Shown here: positions 34,436 through 45,233 of the stretch, piece after piece
How positions within the stretch are numbered: the stretch's first letter is position 1
Layout: each line of letters starts with the position of its first letter
DNA from: Prunus persica
Taxonomy: Eukaryota > Streptophyta > Magnoliopsida > Rosales > Rosaceae
NCBI RefSeq assembly: GCF_000346465.2
Contig: NC_034010.1
Location: forward strand, 9,478,520-9,542,519
Direction of reading: 5' to 3'
DNA: 64,000 nt
Notes under the pieces: model-generated
The model's database searches: none
Told to the model about the DNA's origin: nothing
The model's input: only the letters and a program-made list of their open reading frames with translations
Made by a program: the position numbers and the translations under genes

Positions 34436-36988
34436 CTATATTGCTTGTTCATTCTGATGCTCCAAAGAAATCTCCAAGTTCATCTTTTGCATATTAAGGG
34501 AAGTTTTCTTAGCTTCATGCTCTTCCTGCATTTGGCGAACTCTCTCTTCTGCTTCCCTGATGGTAACTTCCTTGACATCCAAGTCTTCAATCTCTTTAGC
34601 AACCTCTGTAAGTTCTCCCTCAAGAGCCAGCTTGGTGTTTAAACATTCCTCGTGTTGGCAGATCAAATCATGAATCACATCAATATTCACATCTCCTAAG
34701 GCTTCAATATAGGCACTGCTCTTGGAATGTCGCCTGGCAAGCTCAAAAATCCAATCAACAAGCTGGGCAAACTGCTTAAATGCAGTTTCACCACACCCAA
34801 GAATGTCAACGGTTGACCCCAAAAGTCGAAGGGCCTTGATGATCTCAGAATGGTGCATATGAAGTTGAGCAGGTGTCTCTGAGGAGTAAAGTCTGCTAAA
34901 GATACCTTCAATTTCTCTACTGATAAACTCCCGCCTATTCTGGTTTACCCCATTCCCAAAAATCTGATGAACAAAGTTCTCAACTGATACCAAATTTTGG
35001 AGGGGCCGCACAACTACTATAGGCCCAACACTTTCAGGAAACTGATCATCAGCTGGGCTATTCTGAACTTGTTGAAATTCAAACACTTCAGCCAGGAAGT
35101 CTGACCCACTACCACCCATGTTGGGGTTAGCACTCTCATGATGAATATTTTCCTCTTCACCTGAAGAAATGACTTCAAAGGCTAGGTTATCCACGTTAAT
35201 AGGCTCCATTTCACGAGAAAAAAGGATGTCGTCAAATCTCATTTCCCCCTGCACCGGATTAGAACTCTCTTCGTCAAGAACATGGCTAGAGCTTTCATCC
35301 TTAACCTTGTTGTGATCTGCATGTCGCGCCCGTTTGTGGTGTGAGTCTCGATTAATCCTTTGGGATTGGTGCATCACGTGATTAACCCCTGAGAAATGTT
35401 CCCCTTTAGCATTGGGAATTCTCTTCTTGTGTCCTCTGCTCAAAGAAGCACCACGAGGAAGTGAAGATGAATTAAAGCCGCTTTTGCTCATGCCGGTCGA
35501 AATACTTTTCAAATTATCAGTCACAAAGACGTGGTCCTTCCTTGGGACATGCCTGTCTACCACTGAGAAAATTTTTGACACAGAAAAGCCCATATAAGGT
35601 GCACATGCAGTCATCCACCATCTACAATACCACCAAGAGCATTCCCCAATGCGGGTGGAGCACGGAATATAGAAACGCGCTGTGGTATCTTTGCGCAGAA
35701 GGACTACTTGGGCTCTCGCCAACTTCTCAATCCCGCATCGCTGCCTCTCACATACACTAAATAAAAGTTTGTTCTCCGGAACTCCTTGATCAAAGCCAAA
35801 CTGGCGAGCAAATCTATTTGGGTAGTAAGGCTCCAACCAAAGATCGCCACCTAACCTTACAGGAAGTAGTGCAGAGCGCATACAAACCAAGAATTCAAAG
35901 GCATCGTCCGCAAGGCTCTCTGTGTCTAAAAGAATGCAATCTTCTTGTGCAAGGAAGACACTGGGACGATAAACCATAAACTCACTCCTGAAGATGATTC
36001 TAGCTTGATTAGAGCTGACATATTTGGCTTCAATCTGACTATACCTCGCTAGAAGAGGGTAATGTGCTGGAAAATCATTGTCACTCCGACGGTCGATCAG
36101 ATCAGGAAAGTGCTCCCCTAACCATCCAATCACATAATGAATGGGAAGATATGCATTTGCTAAACCAGGACCCCTACGATGAGTAGCAACTGTACCGAGG
36201 GCATGATAAATAAGTCCCAACACTGCTGGAGCAAGTGAAACTCTAAACCCTCTCGCCATCAAACTTTCCATATAGAAACATTCTGGCCTTATAGCATTAT
36301 CAAGGGGCAAAACAAAACGGCTAAGCCAAAAAGCTAAAAAAGCAGCCAACTGTCCTTCACGTGAAATGTTCAAGGGAAATTTGAGGTCTTTGGCCTTATG
36401 TTTGGGAACTATGTTATTTTTATTCCCCGCAGCACCATATATGGCTTCCCCTCCAAAGAAATGCTCAATCCATTGATCGTGGAAAACTTTCCCTTTCTTA
36501 TGGAAAACACATAGTTGAGCATGGATTTTCAAAAGTTCACCAATGGTTGAAGGATACAAGTCTTCACGGCATAATTCTCTGTTTAAAGGGATAAATTCAT
36601 CATAGGGGAGACCCAAAATTGGTAACCCGCCAATAACTTTTAGGTCGTATAAGGAAATGCCCATTTCACCGTTCCCGTGATGAAATGTGTTGGATAAAGG
36701 CCCCCATAACTTGCAGAATGCTCTCCAAACATTAGGGCAAAAATCATAGGAGTACCGAGAAATGGCCACAGCCCCATATATATCAGCTTGATGAAGGACA
36801 TCACCAAAGTCACTCAAAATAGACTCCGTCCACTCCAGTACAAAGGATCGAAAGTTAGCCCAACCGAAAAATCTGAAATTGCTTCCCCATGAAATTTTGT
36901 TACGAAGCATCCTGTGCATAACCGGATAAAATTCATCTCTAGGAAGACACTGTTTATCTCCTTCAATCTCATTGTTTACTTTCATCAA
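34436..36988 (-). CDS. T2 antisense ORF: plant mobile domain (PMD) protein with coiled-coil tail
   Basis: An 850-codon open frame on the strand opposite T2's own genes. Residues about 5-420 resemble the plant mobile domain / 'aminotransferase-like' family (PF10536; the MAIN and MAIL1 relatives). Supporting segments are WTESILSDFGDVLHQADIYG, FHHGNGEMGISLYDLKVIGG and FLAFWLSRFVLPLDNAIRPE. A polar middle region (about 500-640) is followed by a C-terminal coiled coil (LEGELTEVAKEIEDLDVKEV to MQKMNLEISLEHQNEQA). The frame opens on TTG, so the real N-terminus lies upstream; the same frame reads back to about 37060 and another frame carries on to 37239. MAIN-type proteins act in nuclear silencing and genome stability. 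A role here is unknown. This is a plausible protein, apart from the upstream frame change. Confidence 0.75.
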   Translation of the reverse strand: MMKVNNEIEGDKQCLPRDEFYPVMHRMLRNKISWGSNFRFFGWANFRSFVLEWTESILSDFGDVLHQADIYGAVAISRYSYDFCPNVWRAFCKLWGPLSNTFHHGNGEMGISLYDLKVIGGLPILGLPYDEFIPLNRELCREDLYPSTIGELLKIHAQLCVFHKKGKVFHDQWIEHFFGGEAIYGAAGNKNNIVPKHKAKDLKFPLNISREGQLAAFLAFWLSRFVLPLDNAIRPECFYMESLMARGFRVSLAPAVLGLIYHALGTVATHRRGPGLANAYLPIHYVIGWLGEHFPDLIDRRSDNDFPAHYPLLARYSQIEAKYVSSNQARIIFRSEFMVYRPSVFLAQEDCILLDTESLADDAFEFLVCMRSALLPVRLGGDLWLEPYYPNRFARQFGFDQGVPENKLLFSVCERQRCGIEKLARAQVVLLRKDTTARFYIPCSTRIGECSWWYCRWWMTACAPYMGFSVSKIFSVVDRHVPRKDHVFVTDNLKSISTGMSKSGFNSSSLPRGASLSRGHKKRIPNAKGEHFSGVNHVMHQSQRINRDSHHKRARHADHNKVKDESSSHVLDEESSNPVQGEMRFDDILFSREMEPINVDNLAFEVISSGEEENIHHESANPNMGGSGSDFLAEVFEFQQVQNSPADDQFPESVGPIVVVRPLQNLVSVENFVHQIFGNGVNQNRREFISREIEGIFSRLYSSETPAQLHMHHSEIIKALRLLGSTVDILGCGETAFKQFAQLVDWIFELARRHSKSSAYIEALGDVNIDVIHDLICQHEECLNTKLALEGELTEVAKEIEDLDVKEVTIREAEERVRQMQEEHEAKKTSLNMQKMNLEISLEHQNEQAI

Positions 36989-36996
36989 AGAGTGGG

Positions 36997-37239
36997 CTAG
37001 AAAACATGGGCCCTTTGCTTGAGAAATTTGAATAACTCGGTCTTCTTCATGGGGTTGAATTTGAGATGTCCATTACTCACGTGATCTGTGGTGAACCATG
37101 TTGTCCGACTCTCAGGAGGTACCATAAGCCTGAGCGAATTCAGAGGACAAGATCTCATGTACTGGGGGCCAAAGGCGATGGCCCTACCATATTCATCAGA
37201 AGCATGTTCCTTGTGAAGATTTCCATAAGCATCCATCAC
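36997..37239 (-). CDS. T2 antisense ORF, N-terminal part
   Basis: Frame MMDAYGNLHKEHASDEYGRA to FNPMKKTELFKFLKQRAHVF, upstream of the PMD frame and out of register with it. The bases just before the ATG on the minus strand read TTTGATTTCAG after a T-rich tract, a good splice acceptor. The register change near 37000-37060 is either a small indel or a short intron. Part of the same antisense gene, not a separate one. Confidence 0.5.
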   Translation of the reverse strand: MMDAYGNLHKEHASDEYGRAIAFGPQYMRSCPLNSLRLMVPPESRTTWFTTDHVSNGHLKFNPMKKTELFKFLKQRAHVF

Positions 37240-37338
37240 CTGAAATCAAAGATAAAAAAATATATATATACATATGTTAGCTTATAATGCTAGTTAAAGA
37301 CATCTCAAGCTTTGCACGCGTAAAAGTGCCACACGCAC

Positions 37339-37356
37339 AAAGCTTGAGGGGGCATC
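37339..37356 (+). other. T2 polypurine tract within an inverted repeat
   Basis: AAAGCTTGAGGGGGCATC directly precedes the 3' LTR. Its left part pairs with CTCAAGCTTTG at 37304-37314 (inverted repeat partner CAAAGCTTGAG at 37338-37348), so the primer region can fold into a hairpin with an 11 bp stem. Confidence 0.8.
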
Positions 37357-40212
37357 TGTTGGAATAAAAAAATCATAAAAATCACAAAAAGTATTGGAAC
37401 GTGGGATTGGATTGGTGGGGGGGAAGTTTGGAAAAAGGTGGGGGTCTAAACCAATGAAAACGTTTAAGAGAGTTTAGTGGCTCCTATTTTTGGGGGAGCT
37501 GATTATTCAGTTTTCAGTATAAATATTCTGCACTAAAAAAGAAAGAGGGCAGAAGACGACAGAAGAAGAAAACTGCTGCAGGAGGAAAATTGCAGGAGCA
37601 CAAATACAAGAGGAGACATTTTCACAGGTATATGGATCCTGTCAATTAATTCTTGTTGGGTGGCAACCCTCAAATCATTTTTCTTGGATGATGAATCCAT
37701 ATTGGGTGGCAACCCTCAAATAAAACTCTTGGATGATAAATCCATAATGGGTGGCAACCCTTAAATCATGAACAACAAATCCATGAGAGGATTCCTGTTT
37801 AACAAAGCTCTGCCGAGCAAAAGGAAATCCTTTGAAATGAAAATGGTGTTTGGAGGGCTAATTCCAAAAATGTACACAAAAAAAAAAGAGCGTGAATTAC
37901 CTCTTGGGCTCTCTCACCACTCCTCTCCATCTCTGCTTAAGAAGGCCTTTATTTTTCTCTCTGAGCAAACTCCATCAAAAAAATGTAAAGGATGTTAGTC
38001 ATGAAGAAAAGAATAGGCAGAAAAAAAAATGAAGATCTGTAAAAAAAAGGGGAAAGAAAATAGAGGCCATGTTTTTCTGTCACAGCCTCTCTCCCTCTCT
38101 CTCTTAGATGATCCTCTTGTTGGGCACACAATCACAACAGACAGGAAAAAATTAAAGCAGGAAAACAGCCCCGTTTCGGGAGGAGGGCTTGGTGTTGTAT
38201 ATAGCAATAACAAACAAAAAAAGACAGCTAAAAGAAAACATGGGCATAAAACTCATTCAGTGAGTTCTCAAGAGCACAAATCCAATTTGGGTACAAAACC
38301 CACAAACAAAATCACTGAGGGTTTAATCTCACAGCAAACAAAAAAATAAACTGTGCTTGAAAAGGAAGACAACCATGTTGGCTGTGGCTCGGCCTGATGC
38401 TGCAGATAGCAGCAGCAAATAACAAAGAAGAAGGAAGACTCCTGTCGAAAGAGAAAAGGGGAGAAAGCTTCGGGGGGTACTGTTGGCCACAACAAACAAA
38501 ACTTAAAACTAGTTGGGCTCTGGGTGTGTGAAAGAAATTTTTAAAAAAAGAGTGGCCACGTTTTTGTTGCCAGTTCCATATGGCAGCTTTGGAAAAAAAA
38601 AAAAAAAAGGAAAGAAGGTAGCTGTACGCCACTTCGCTGGGTTAAAAGGAGCAGAACTTGGGAAGGGCCACGTTGGGGCAGCCCATGCATTGAATCCCCC
38701 ATCTGTTGGTTTCTTAGCAAACAACTAAAATATAGATCATGATGTATGACAATAAAAAAAAAAAAAAAAAAGAGGTTTGCTACAGTCATAAAAAAGGAGA
38801 AAAGTCAAAGCAAAAAAAAAAAAAAAGAAGAAGAAGGAGGTGGATGACGCCACTTTGTTGGAGATTGGAAGAAAAGAAAAAACAAAAGGACACAAGGAAC
38901 TTGATGTTGCAGAGAAAAAAAGAGGAAAAAGACAAAAAAAGTCTGAAACCTCTTGATGTGTTGCAGCAGTCTTTTTTTCTTCTTCTGGTTTTCTCCCGTT
39001 GTTTGCAATACCGATTGGGACTTCGTGAACTTTTATTTAAAGACTGAACAGTAACAATGTTTGCTTTTAATTCGGGCTGATCACAAGTATTCCAGATAAA
39101 GATGGGACTGCAAGGTCTGATTTTACTTAGAAACAAACTCTATAAAGAGTTGGATAGCTATCAGGTTGTTTTAATCGCCTGCTGGATCAAAGTTTTCTGG
39201 GCTCTTTGCTCATGGGCTGTCAGGGAATAATTATCCATTGACTCTCAGAAGCCCATACAATTAATGGGTAACCTAAATAATTACCCATTAAATTTCCTAA
39301 AGCCCAAATTTCCTATCATATGGTTAATGGATTAGTTATAAAAAAATCCTTGTAGCCATATTTGGGTCCAAGTGCAAATGTCAACTTTAGAAAATTAGTG
39401 GGTTAATCAAAATTGCTCATTAATTTTCTGGGACATTGACAAAAAGAAAAAGTGGTACAAAACCATCCAAAATTTTCCCATGGGTCATCTACCCATGAAA
39501 ATTCCAATGAGATTAGATTCGAATATCTCAAACACAAATTCTCAATTAATGGGCCACACTTACCCATTAATTTCAAAAATTTTCCCATAGGTCACCTACC
39601 TATGAAAATCCCCAAATTATCTCAAAGATACAAATTCTTAATTATTGGGTCATACATACCCATTAATTTCCAAATTTTTCCCATAGGTCATCTACCTATG
39701 AAAATCTTCAAATCGTCTCAAAGACACCAACTCTAAATTATTGGGCCACACTTACCCATTAATTTCTAAATTTTCGAACTACGTTGGTTTGATCCCTTAA
39801 AAGGGTACGTAGGCAATCTAGAGATTCAATCTAGATGCAACCATCCCAAACATATTTCCATATCGAATCCCTGGTTTATTCAGCTAAATTCACTCAAACA
39901 CTCCTCAATCAAACTCATTCAAATTCTTCGTTTTGCGATGAGTCATTTATTCATCATGAATCTTTGAACTACGAGTGGCTTGATTCCCGCAAGGGATACG
40001 TAGGCATCCTGAGGTTGGACTTGGGAGCAGCTGCAAAATCAAACACACACGTTCTGTTTCTTTATGATGGAATCAAAGGGTTTTCCCTTGAAGCAAGGGA
40101 TTGTAATTAAGAGACTTGCGTCTCGAATGGGTCGAACCTAAAATAATAAAACCCCATTATTTAATTAGTGGTGGTGAAATTATATTGGGAAGATCACAAT
40201 TTTCCTTCAACA
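37357..40212 (+). repeat. T2 3' LTR
   Basis: 2856 bp, about 99% identical to the 5' LTR; differences are about 18 substitutions and several A-run length changes. It contains the same TATA box (37518-37524), tandem units and hairpin motifs. Confidence 0.95.
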
Positions 40213-41834
40213 GGTTGTACAGGTGGTCAGGGTTCTTCTTGATCGTCCTATAAGAAGTGTACTCTTTGGTGAAGACATAAGCAAGTTCCTTGAAGCTGCT
40301 GATCGACCCTGATGGTAGGGTATGGAATCAGTCCTGAGCTGCTCTCGGCAAAGTCATTGCAAACACCTTGCACATTAGCGCTTCTTCGGCTTTGTAGAGG
40401 ATCATAAGGCTCTTGAAATGCTTCAGATGGCTTTCGAGATTGGAATCCCCTTTGAAGCATGTGAAAGAGGGTGTTGAGAATCATTTCGGGGGAGCAGCCT
40501 GCTTGATTTCGGCGGTGAAAGGTGAGGAGTTTGCTCGGTCTACCTCCATGAGTAGGGCATCTTTGAAATTTTCGCCAATCCTAAAGTCTCGAAGTTGGTT
40601 ACTTACAAGCTTCTCAACTTCTTCCGCACACGTGACTAGTTGGTTACGTTGGTGACCTTCGTGATTTGGGTGATACTGATTGACTTCCTCGTTGGTTCAC
40701 AAGGATCGACCTTCTCGGTTGTCCTGCCTAGGCGACGTGTTGGTGGACTGCGCTTGCGAGGGATTTCCTGTAGCTGGTCGATGAGAATTGGTTCTTCGAG
40801 AACGAGCAGTAGAGCGCCTTTCTTCACGGTCCTCATTGTGAGGGTTATCAGGTTGACCTCCCTAGGGTCCTAGCTTTTCGTGAATATTTCTCTGCGAGCG
40901 GGCAGTGGAGTGCCTTTCTTCACGATCCTTATAAACATTTCCTTGCGGGCCCAGGCGGGAACGGATGTTAAGTTGTGGGCCCAGCCTTTTGCGCACGCTA
41001 GTCCTTGAACTTAATCTGGATGGGAGACCTTGTTTGCTTTGAGTGTGGCTCGCATATGCTTGTGACATGTCGGCAAGCTGATCTCGTTGTTGTCCATCTC
41101 CTTGTCCGATTGCTCCTGCTCAACCTGCTTGGTACCTATCGAACTGCCTATCGGCGCGTTTATCCATCCTTCTCTCTTCGCCCTGTTGTCCAAGGCTAAG
41201 GTCTTGAGCTAAGTTTAATTGGTTAAGGAGCTGCCTCATCAAATTATTTTGGTCGTCCATTCTCTGAGTTAGCTAGTCAACTCTCAGATTAAGGTCCACT
41301 TGACTTTGTGGATTGGGAAGAGAGAAGTGTGTGGAGCTTAATTGCACACGGGAGTGTGCGTCTAGTGCGGAGGCATTGGACCAAAGTCGGTGGTGGTAGT
41401 GAGCCCACCCTGATAGGAGGTTCCACCATGCTCGGTGGTGGCGCAATGAAGGTGGCGAGATCCAGACATAGGGCCTTGAGATGGTGTGACGACAGGAAGG
41501 CCGGTGCGGTGCTCCGAGCTGCTGGTTCGGCAGGTGGCACGGTGGTTCTAGCCGAGGGGCGTTGCTTTTGTAGCGCGACGGCGGACATCAAGATGGTGTT
41601 CCCGGTCGCGGGACCGAGAGGAAGAGTAGCGATGGCGGCCGCAGTGCCGTGAGGGCGTGCCACGGTCTTGGCTGTAGTGTTGGATTGTCTCGGAGCCACG
41701 ACCTCATTTTGGTCCGAGCCTGTCGTGGATTGGGTCATCGCAGCAGTCTTGCCCCTTGTTTTCTTGCTTCCAACCATGGTTGTTTGGAATGCTTCGGTGG
41801 ATTGGAAAATAGGAGGAATGGATTCCTTGAGCAC
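40213..41834 (-). pseudogene. T1 gag, N-terminal part
   Basis: Minus-strand gag upstream of the T2 insertion. The frame from about 41834 (MVGSKKTRGKTAAMTQS at its start) is Ala/Thr/Pro-rich and disordered. Gln/Arg-rich pieces follow (QAYASHTQSKQGLPSRLSSR). The capsid core near the T2 junction, read across frames, includes LIPYPTIRVDQQLQG-like remnants at 40484-40248. Several frameshifts. It joins to 22765 across T2. Confidence 0.7.
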
Positions 41835-41852
41835 GCGTTGAGTATAACTCGT

Positions 41853-41871
41853 GCTCTCAATGAAAGCACCA
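41853..41871 (-). other. T1 primer-binding site
   Basis: The minus strand reads TGGTGCTTTCATTGAGAGC two bases inside the 5' LTR. It starts with TGG and lies at the expected place for minus-strand DNA priming. The tRNA is not assigned. Confidence 0.72.
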
Positions 41872-41873
41872 AA

Positions 41874-42543
41874 TGTTTGTGTAAATAATCTCGCAGGAGA
41901 ATATTCGCTTCTAGATCCTTCAACCTTCGATCTTCCTTCTCTCTCTTCCTTGATTCTTGTAAAAAAGACCGAAGTAAATAGACCACACCACCCGGTGGGT
42001 GTTGGCTGAAGGCCCCCCGATGCTTAAGTTAGTTCAAGTGTTTGTAGGAAAACAATAGCGAACAAAAGGGTAAGATGTTGTATGTATGGTGTGAACCTAG
42101 CGGCCGGAGTCGTGTGGAGAAAATATGGAGAGTGGAGAGTGGAGAGGGAGAGAGAGCTTCAGGTATTTTTCTCGAGTATTAGGACTAGGTTTTTCGAAGT
42201 AGGTATAGATGTAGGTTTTTGAAGTACCTTTTATGATGAATGAAGTCATCTATTTATAGGAGCCTCGGGGCTAGGGTTTCGTAAAGAATAAACTCTTAAT
42301 AGGAGGAGTTTATTCTTTACCCAAATTCGTAGGGATTGAGTCGGACTTGATTATATCTCTTTATTAGGACAATATATGAAGTAATGATATTATCTATATT
42401 AATTATAAGATAATATCCTATAATTAAGATACTATCCCTATTCATTAATTGGCCAAATAATTGGTACAATTAATTAATTTAAGGGATAATCTTCTTTTCC
42501 ACGTGGCGTGCTGTGATTGGAGATGAAAATATTTGCTCCCACA
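41874..42543 (-). repeat. T1 5' LTR (right copy)
   Basis: 670 bp, pairs with 3709-4397 at roughly 95% by eye. The minus-strand TATA box TATAAATAG at 42250-42258 would drive T1. The right end is followed by the target duplication ATTAC. Confidence 0.93.
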
Positions 42544-45233
42544 ATTACTGCAAAAAGTGTAGACTCTCAGGAGGCTCTTACTACGCTAGAAGAACAAGTG
42601 ATGTGTGATAATTTTGATATGGTTGTATACCCTTCAGGTAGGTTTGAATTGTATGAGATCACTTATGTTTAGCTTATATGTAAATTCGCATAGGTTTGAA
42701 TTGTATGTATATTCACATATTTAGCTTCAATTCTTATCATTTTGTTCATGATTTGTCTCTTCTCTCCTGTCACATTTTCATTTAATTAATTAAGTATTGG
42801 CTGTTAACATCTTTCTCAACTCAGTAGTTACTTTGGTTTGCAATATCTAAGACTTCCTATCCTCATGGAAGAACAAAATTAATTGCTTTAAACTCAATAT
42901 TTTGCAATCAGAATGTTTTTGGAGTAACAATTTCTACTTTAGAGGAAAATTATGTGTGCTAACTAGTTCGAAAGACAAATTACTACATACAGAACAGGGG
43001 ATGATAATTCAGCTCTTGCATGATTTCGAGCCAACTTTTCGTATCCTCAAATAGAGCTTTTGAGTCCTTAATTCGACATTATTAGTTTGGGTTTTGTGGC
43101 AGTCTAAACATATATAATTCTCACATTAATCAGGATTTTGGATTAGACAATTCAGCTCACTTTTAACTTTCTGCAGGCTTTTTTTTTTTTTCCCTTTGAT
43201 ACTATATTTTACTGTTTCGGGTATCTTCCTTTCCAAGCAAAGAGGAATATACGTCGACTCCTTTTCCTTAGAATTGTATGACATGATTTGTATGTGTTCT
43301 AATTCCATGAATGATCCAGTAAAATCAACGATAGACACATTTTCTTCTTTTAAGTTATTTTTCAATCATTATTCATATAAAAGTCAACTAAATTAGAAGT
43401 TGTTTAGCCATTTGATTCTTGTCATTTTCGTTTCAGTTTTATCAAACAAGTTACGGTTTGTGTGTGCCTATTTTAAATAATCAATCAATAGAAATTTATA
43501 TATATATATATATCCCCAGTTCTGGCATTAGTATTATAAAGAAACACTATAACATGAATTTTGGAGAAGAAAAAAAAAACCCAAAGTTAGCCAGCTGTCC
43601 CTTCTTGATATTTAATTGATGTGTGAAATTGTGAAATTTAGTCCTTAGTTTCACAAAATGGCTTTGTTTTTTGTTGCCGTTGTTCTTATGAGTCCATGGT
43701 GTCACTGCAACTTTTGTAATCCTCTGTTTCACAATGCAGGGTTTCAGCTATATATGTGGCATATCAGTTGTTGATACATGTAGTTTAAGCAAATCACTAT
43801 TTCAAAAAGTTGTTGATCTATTTTCCTTTATCTTGTTTCTGCAATTAAGGTCATGGACTCCTGCATGGTTGCATATCACACAGAACAAGGGTCTTATTTG
43901 ATAGCATGTCATTTACCTATGCTATTTCAAGAATCAGGTAAATGAATCTCCAGTTGTAAGATTTTTACCTACATTTTAAAAGCTGAAGGTAATTTTGAAC
44001 ATTTCTTGCTAAGTTTGTCTTGATGTTATATTGACCGTGCAGAGTCGAGATTGAAGAAGAAACTCATGCATGCGATGTGCTTGTGATCTAGAACTTAGTG
44101 TTTGGACAAAATGGTAAGCTACTGTCCCTTCAGTTTGTTTTCTTGACACTCATCAGAAAATCGAGTTATAATCTTATGAGTTTTGCATCACAGGTTCAAC
44201 TTCCAGAGGTGCAGCTTAATTGAGACAAGCATTCTGATGGAGAACACTTTCCCTAGCTAGTCAAGCCCTGCGTTCTGTCTCTTATAAAAAGAGAGTTTTA
44301 AGTCCTTTTAGAGACTGCAATCCCTGGCCACAATTTAGAGATATCAAGTGAGTTTCGGATGTATTTGGGGTTCTCTAGGGAGAAATGTGATGAAAGAAGA
44401 GAGATTAATTTAGTTTGGTTGCGAGAACATACTTATTCTTTTTTTGTTATGTTCTGGTGCACTTTTGATTTAGTGAATTATTATTGTCATCGTCCGTGGA
44501 TGTAGCCCAATTTTGGGTCAACCACATTGAATATGGTGCTTTCTCTGTTTATGCTTCAGTTCATTGTTCTCTTCCTATTATTACTTTTCCTGTGTTTGGT
44601 TTGTAGTCTAGGACTAGAGAGTTAAATGTGGCAAATTTCTTACTCTGCTTCGCGTTGACACATCAAATGTGTAGTTGCATTGGTGTGTTTTCAGAATCAC
44701 AAAGGTGATTTACAATGCCCCATTGAAGAGCTCCCAAAAATTACTCATATCGATTTCCATCCAGGTCCAAAACTATCAAATAGCTCATCATGTATATGGT
44801 GTTGTTAGTCTCCATTTGGTTGCATTGAAGTTTGATTTGAAAACCTTTCTTGTAATAGCAGAGGTACTTTGTTAGAGAAGAGTTATTCATGTTCGTTGAT
44901 CTTTGTTCCCCATCGGTTTGCACTTTGTGTTATTAATAAATTGATTGCTTGGATATTATAAAAAACACAAGAGTGAACAAAATAGGTCCCTCATCTTAGT
45001 AGAAAAAAATTTGGGAGTTGCTACTGAGGAACAATGGAAGAGAACATACATGTACAGGGAGAGTTCAGGAGAAAGTTGCATGGGGTTGCGAAACGAGTCG
45101 TCGGATTTCCTTACTTTGGTCTAATTGTAACCCAAGTTATAAACAGGACCTTAGAGGGTTGTGTGGAAAACATAACGATGGTGATGTGCATTGATTGGGG
45201 AGCCGAATTGTGGCTGTTGATTTCTGAAACTCA
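42544..45233. repeat. Spacer unit D downstream of copy A, paralogous to 52421-55050
   Basis: This continues the 3' flank of copy A after the T1 insertion and aligns over its length with the flank of copy B, with indels. Landmarks shared by both are TGTAGGCTCTCAGGAGGCTC near the start, TGCATATCACACAGAACAA near 43870 and AAAAGAGAGTTTTAAGTCC near 44287. Intron-like boundaries suggest that part is spliced 3' untranslated sequence. An AT repeat sits at 43497-43513. No protein-coding gene seen. Confidence 0.78.

Larger units (their letters stand above)
22766..40212 (+). mobile_element. T2: young Tat-like Ty3/gypsy element with antisense PMD ORF
   Basis: 17447 bp with a perfect target duplication GGTTG (22761-22765 and 40213-40217). 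The LTRs are 2858 and 2856 bp, TG...CA, with only about 18 substitutions seen by eye plus homopolymer indels, so insertion is recent. The layout is LTR, PBS, gag, protease, RT with RNase H, a second RNase H, integrase, short tandem repeats, an antisense PMD ORF, PPT and LTR. Dual RNase H and an antisense ORF place it in the Tat (Ogre/Retand-related) group. It carries a homopolymer frameshift in RT and a stop in integrase, so it probably moved using enzymes from relatives, or decayed just after arrival. It sits in the gag gene of T1. Confidence 0.95.
3709..42543 (-). mobile_element. T1: old Tat-lineage Ty3/gypsy element with two nested insertions
   Basis: One LTR retrotransposon in minus orientation. 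The target duplication ATTAC is perfect (3704-3708 and 42544-42548). LTR ends are TG...CA. By subtraction, T1 itself is about 12.0 kb. Gene order on the minus strand is LTR, PBS, gag, protease, RT, RNase H, integrase, a tandem-repeat region, an antisense ORF, PPT and LTR. Gag is cut by T2 (22766-40212) and the antisense ORF by an Athila-like element (6342-15692). The LTRs differ by about 5% by eye, so T1 is the oldest member. Pol has a stop and frameshifts, so T1 is dead. The host flanks join cleanly when the insert is removed, matching the paralogous flank of copy B. Confidence 0.93.
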
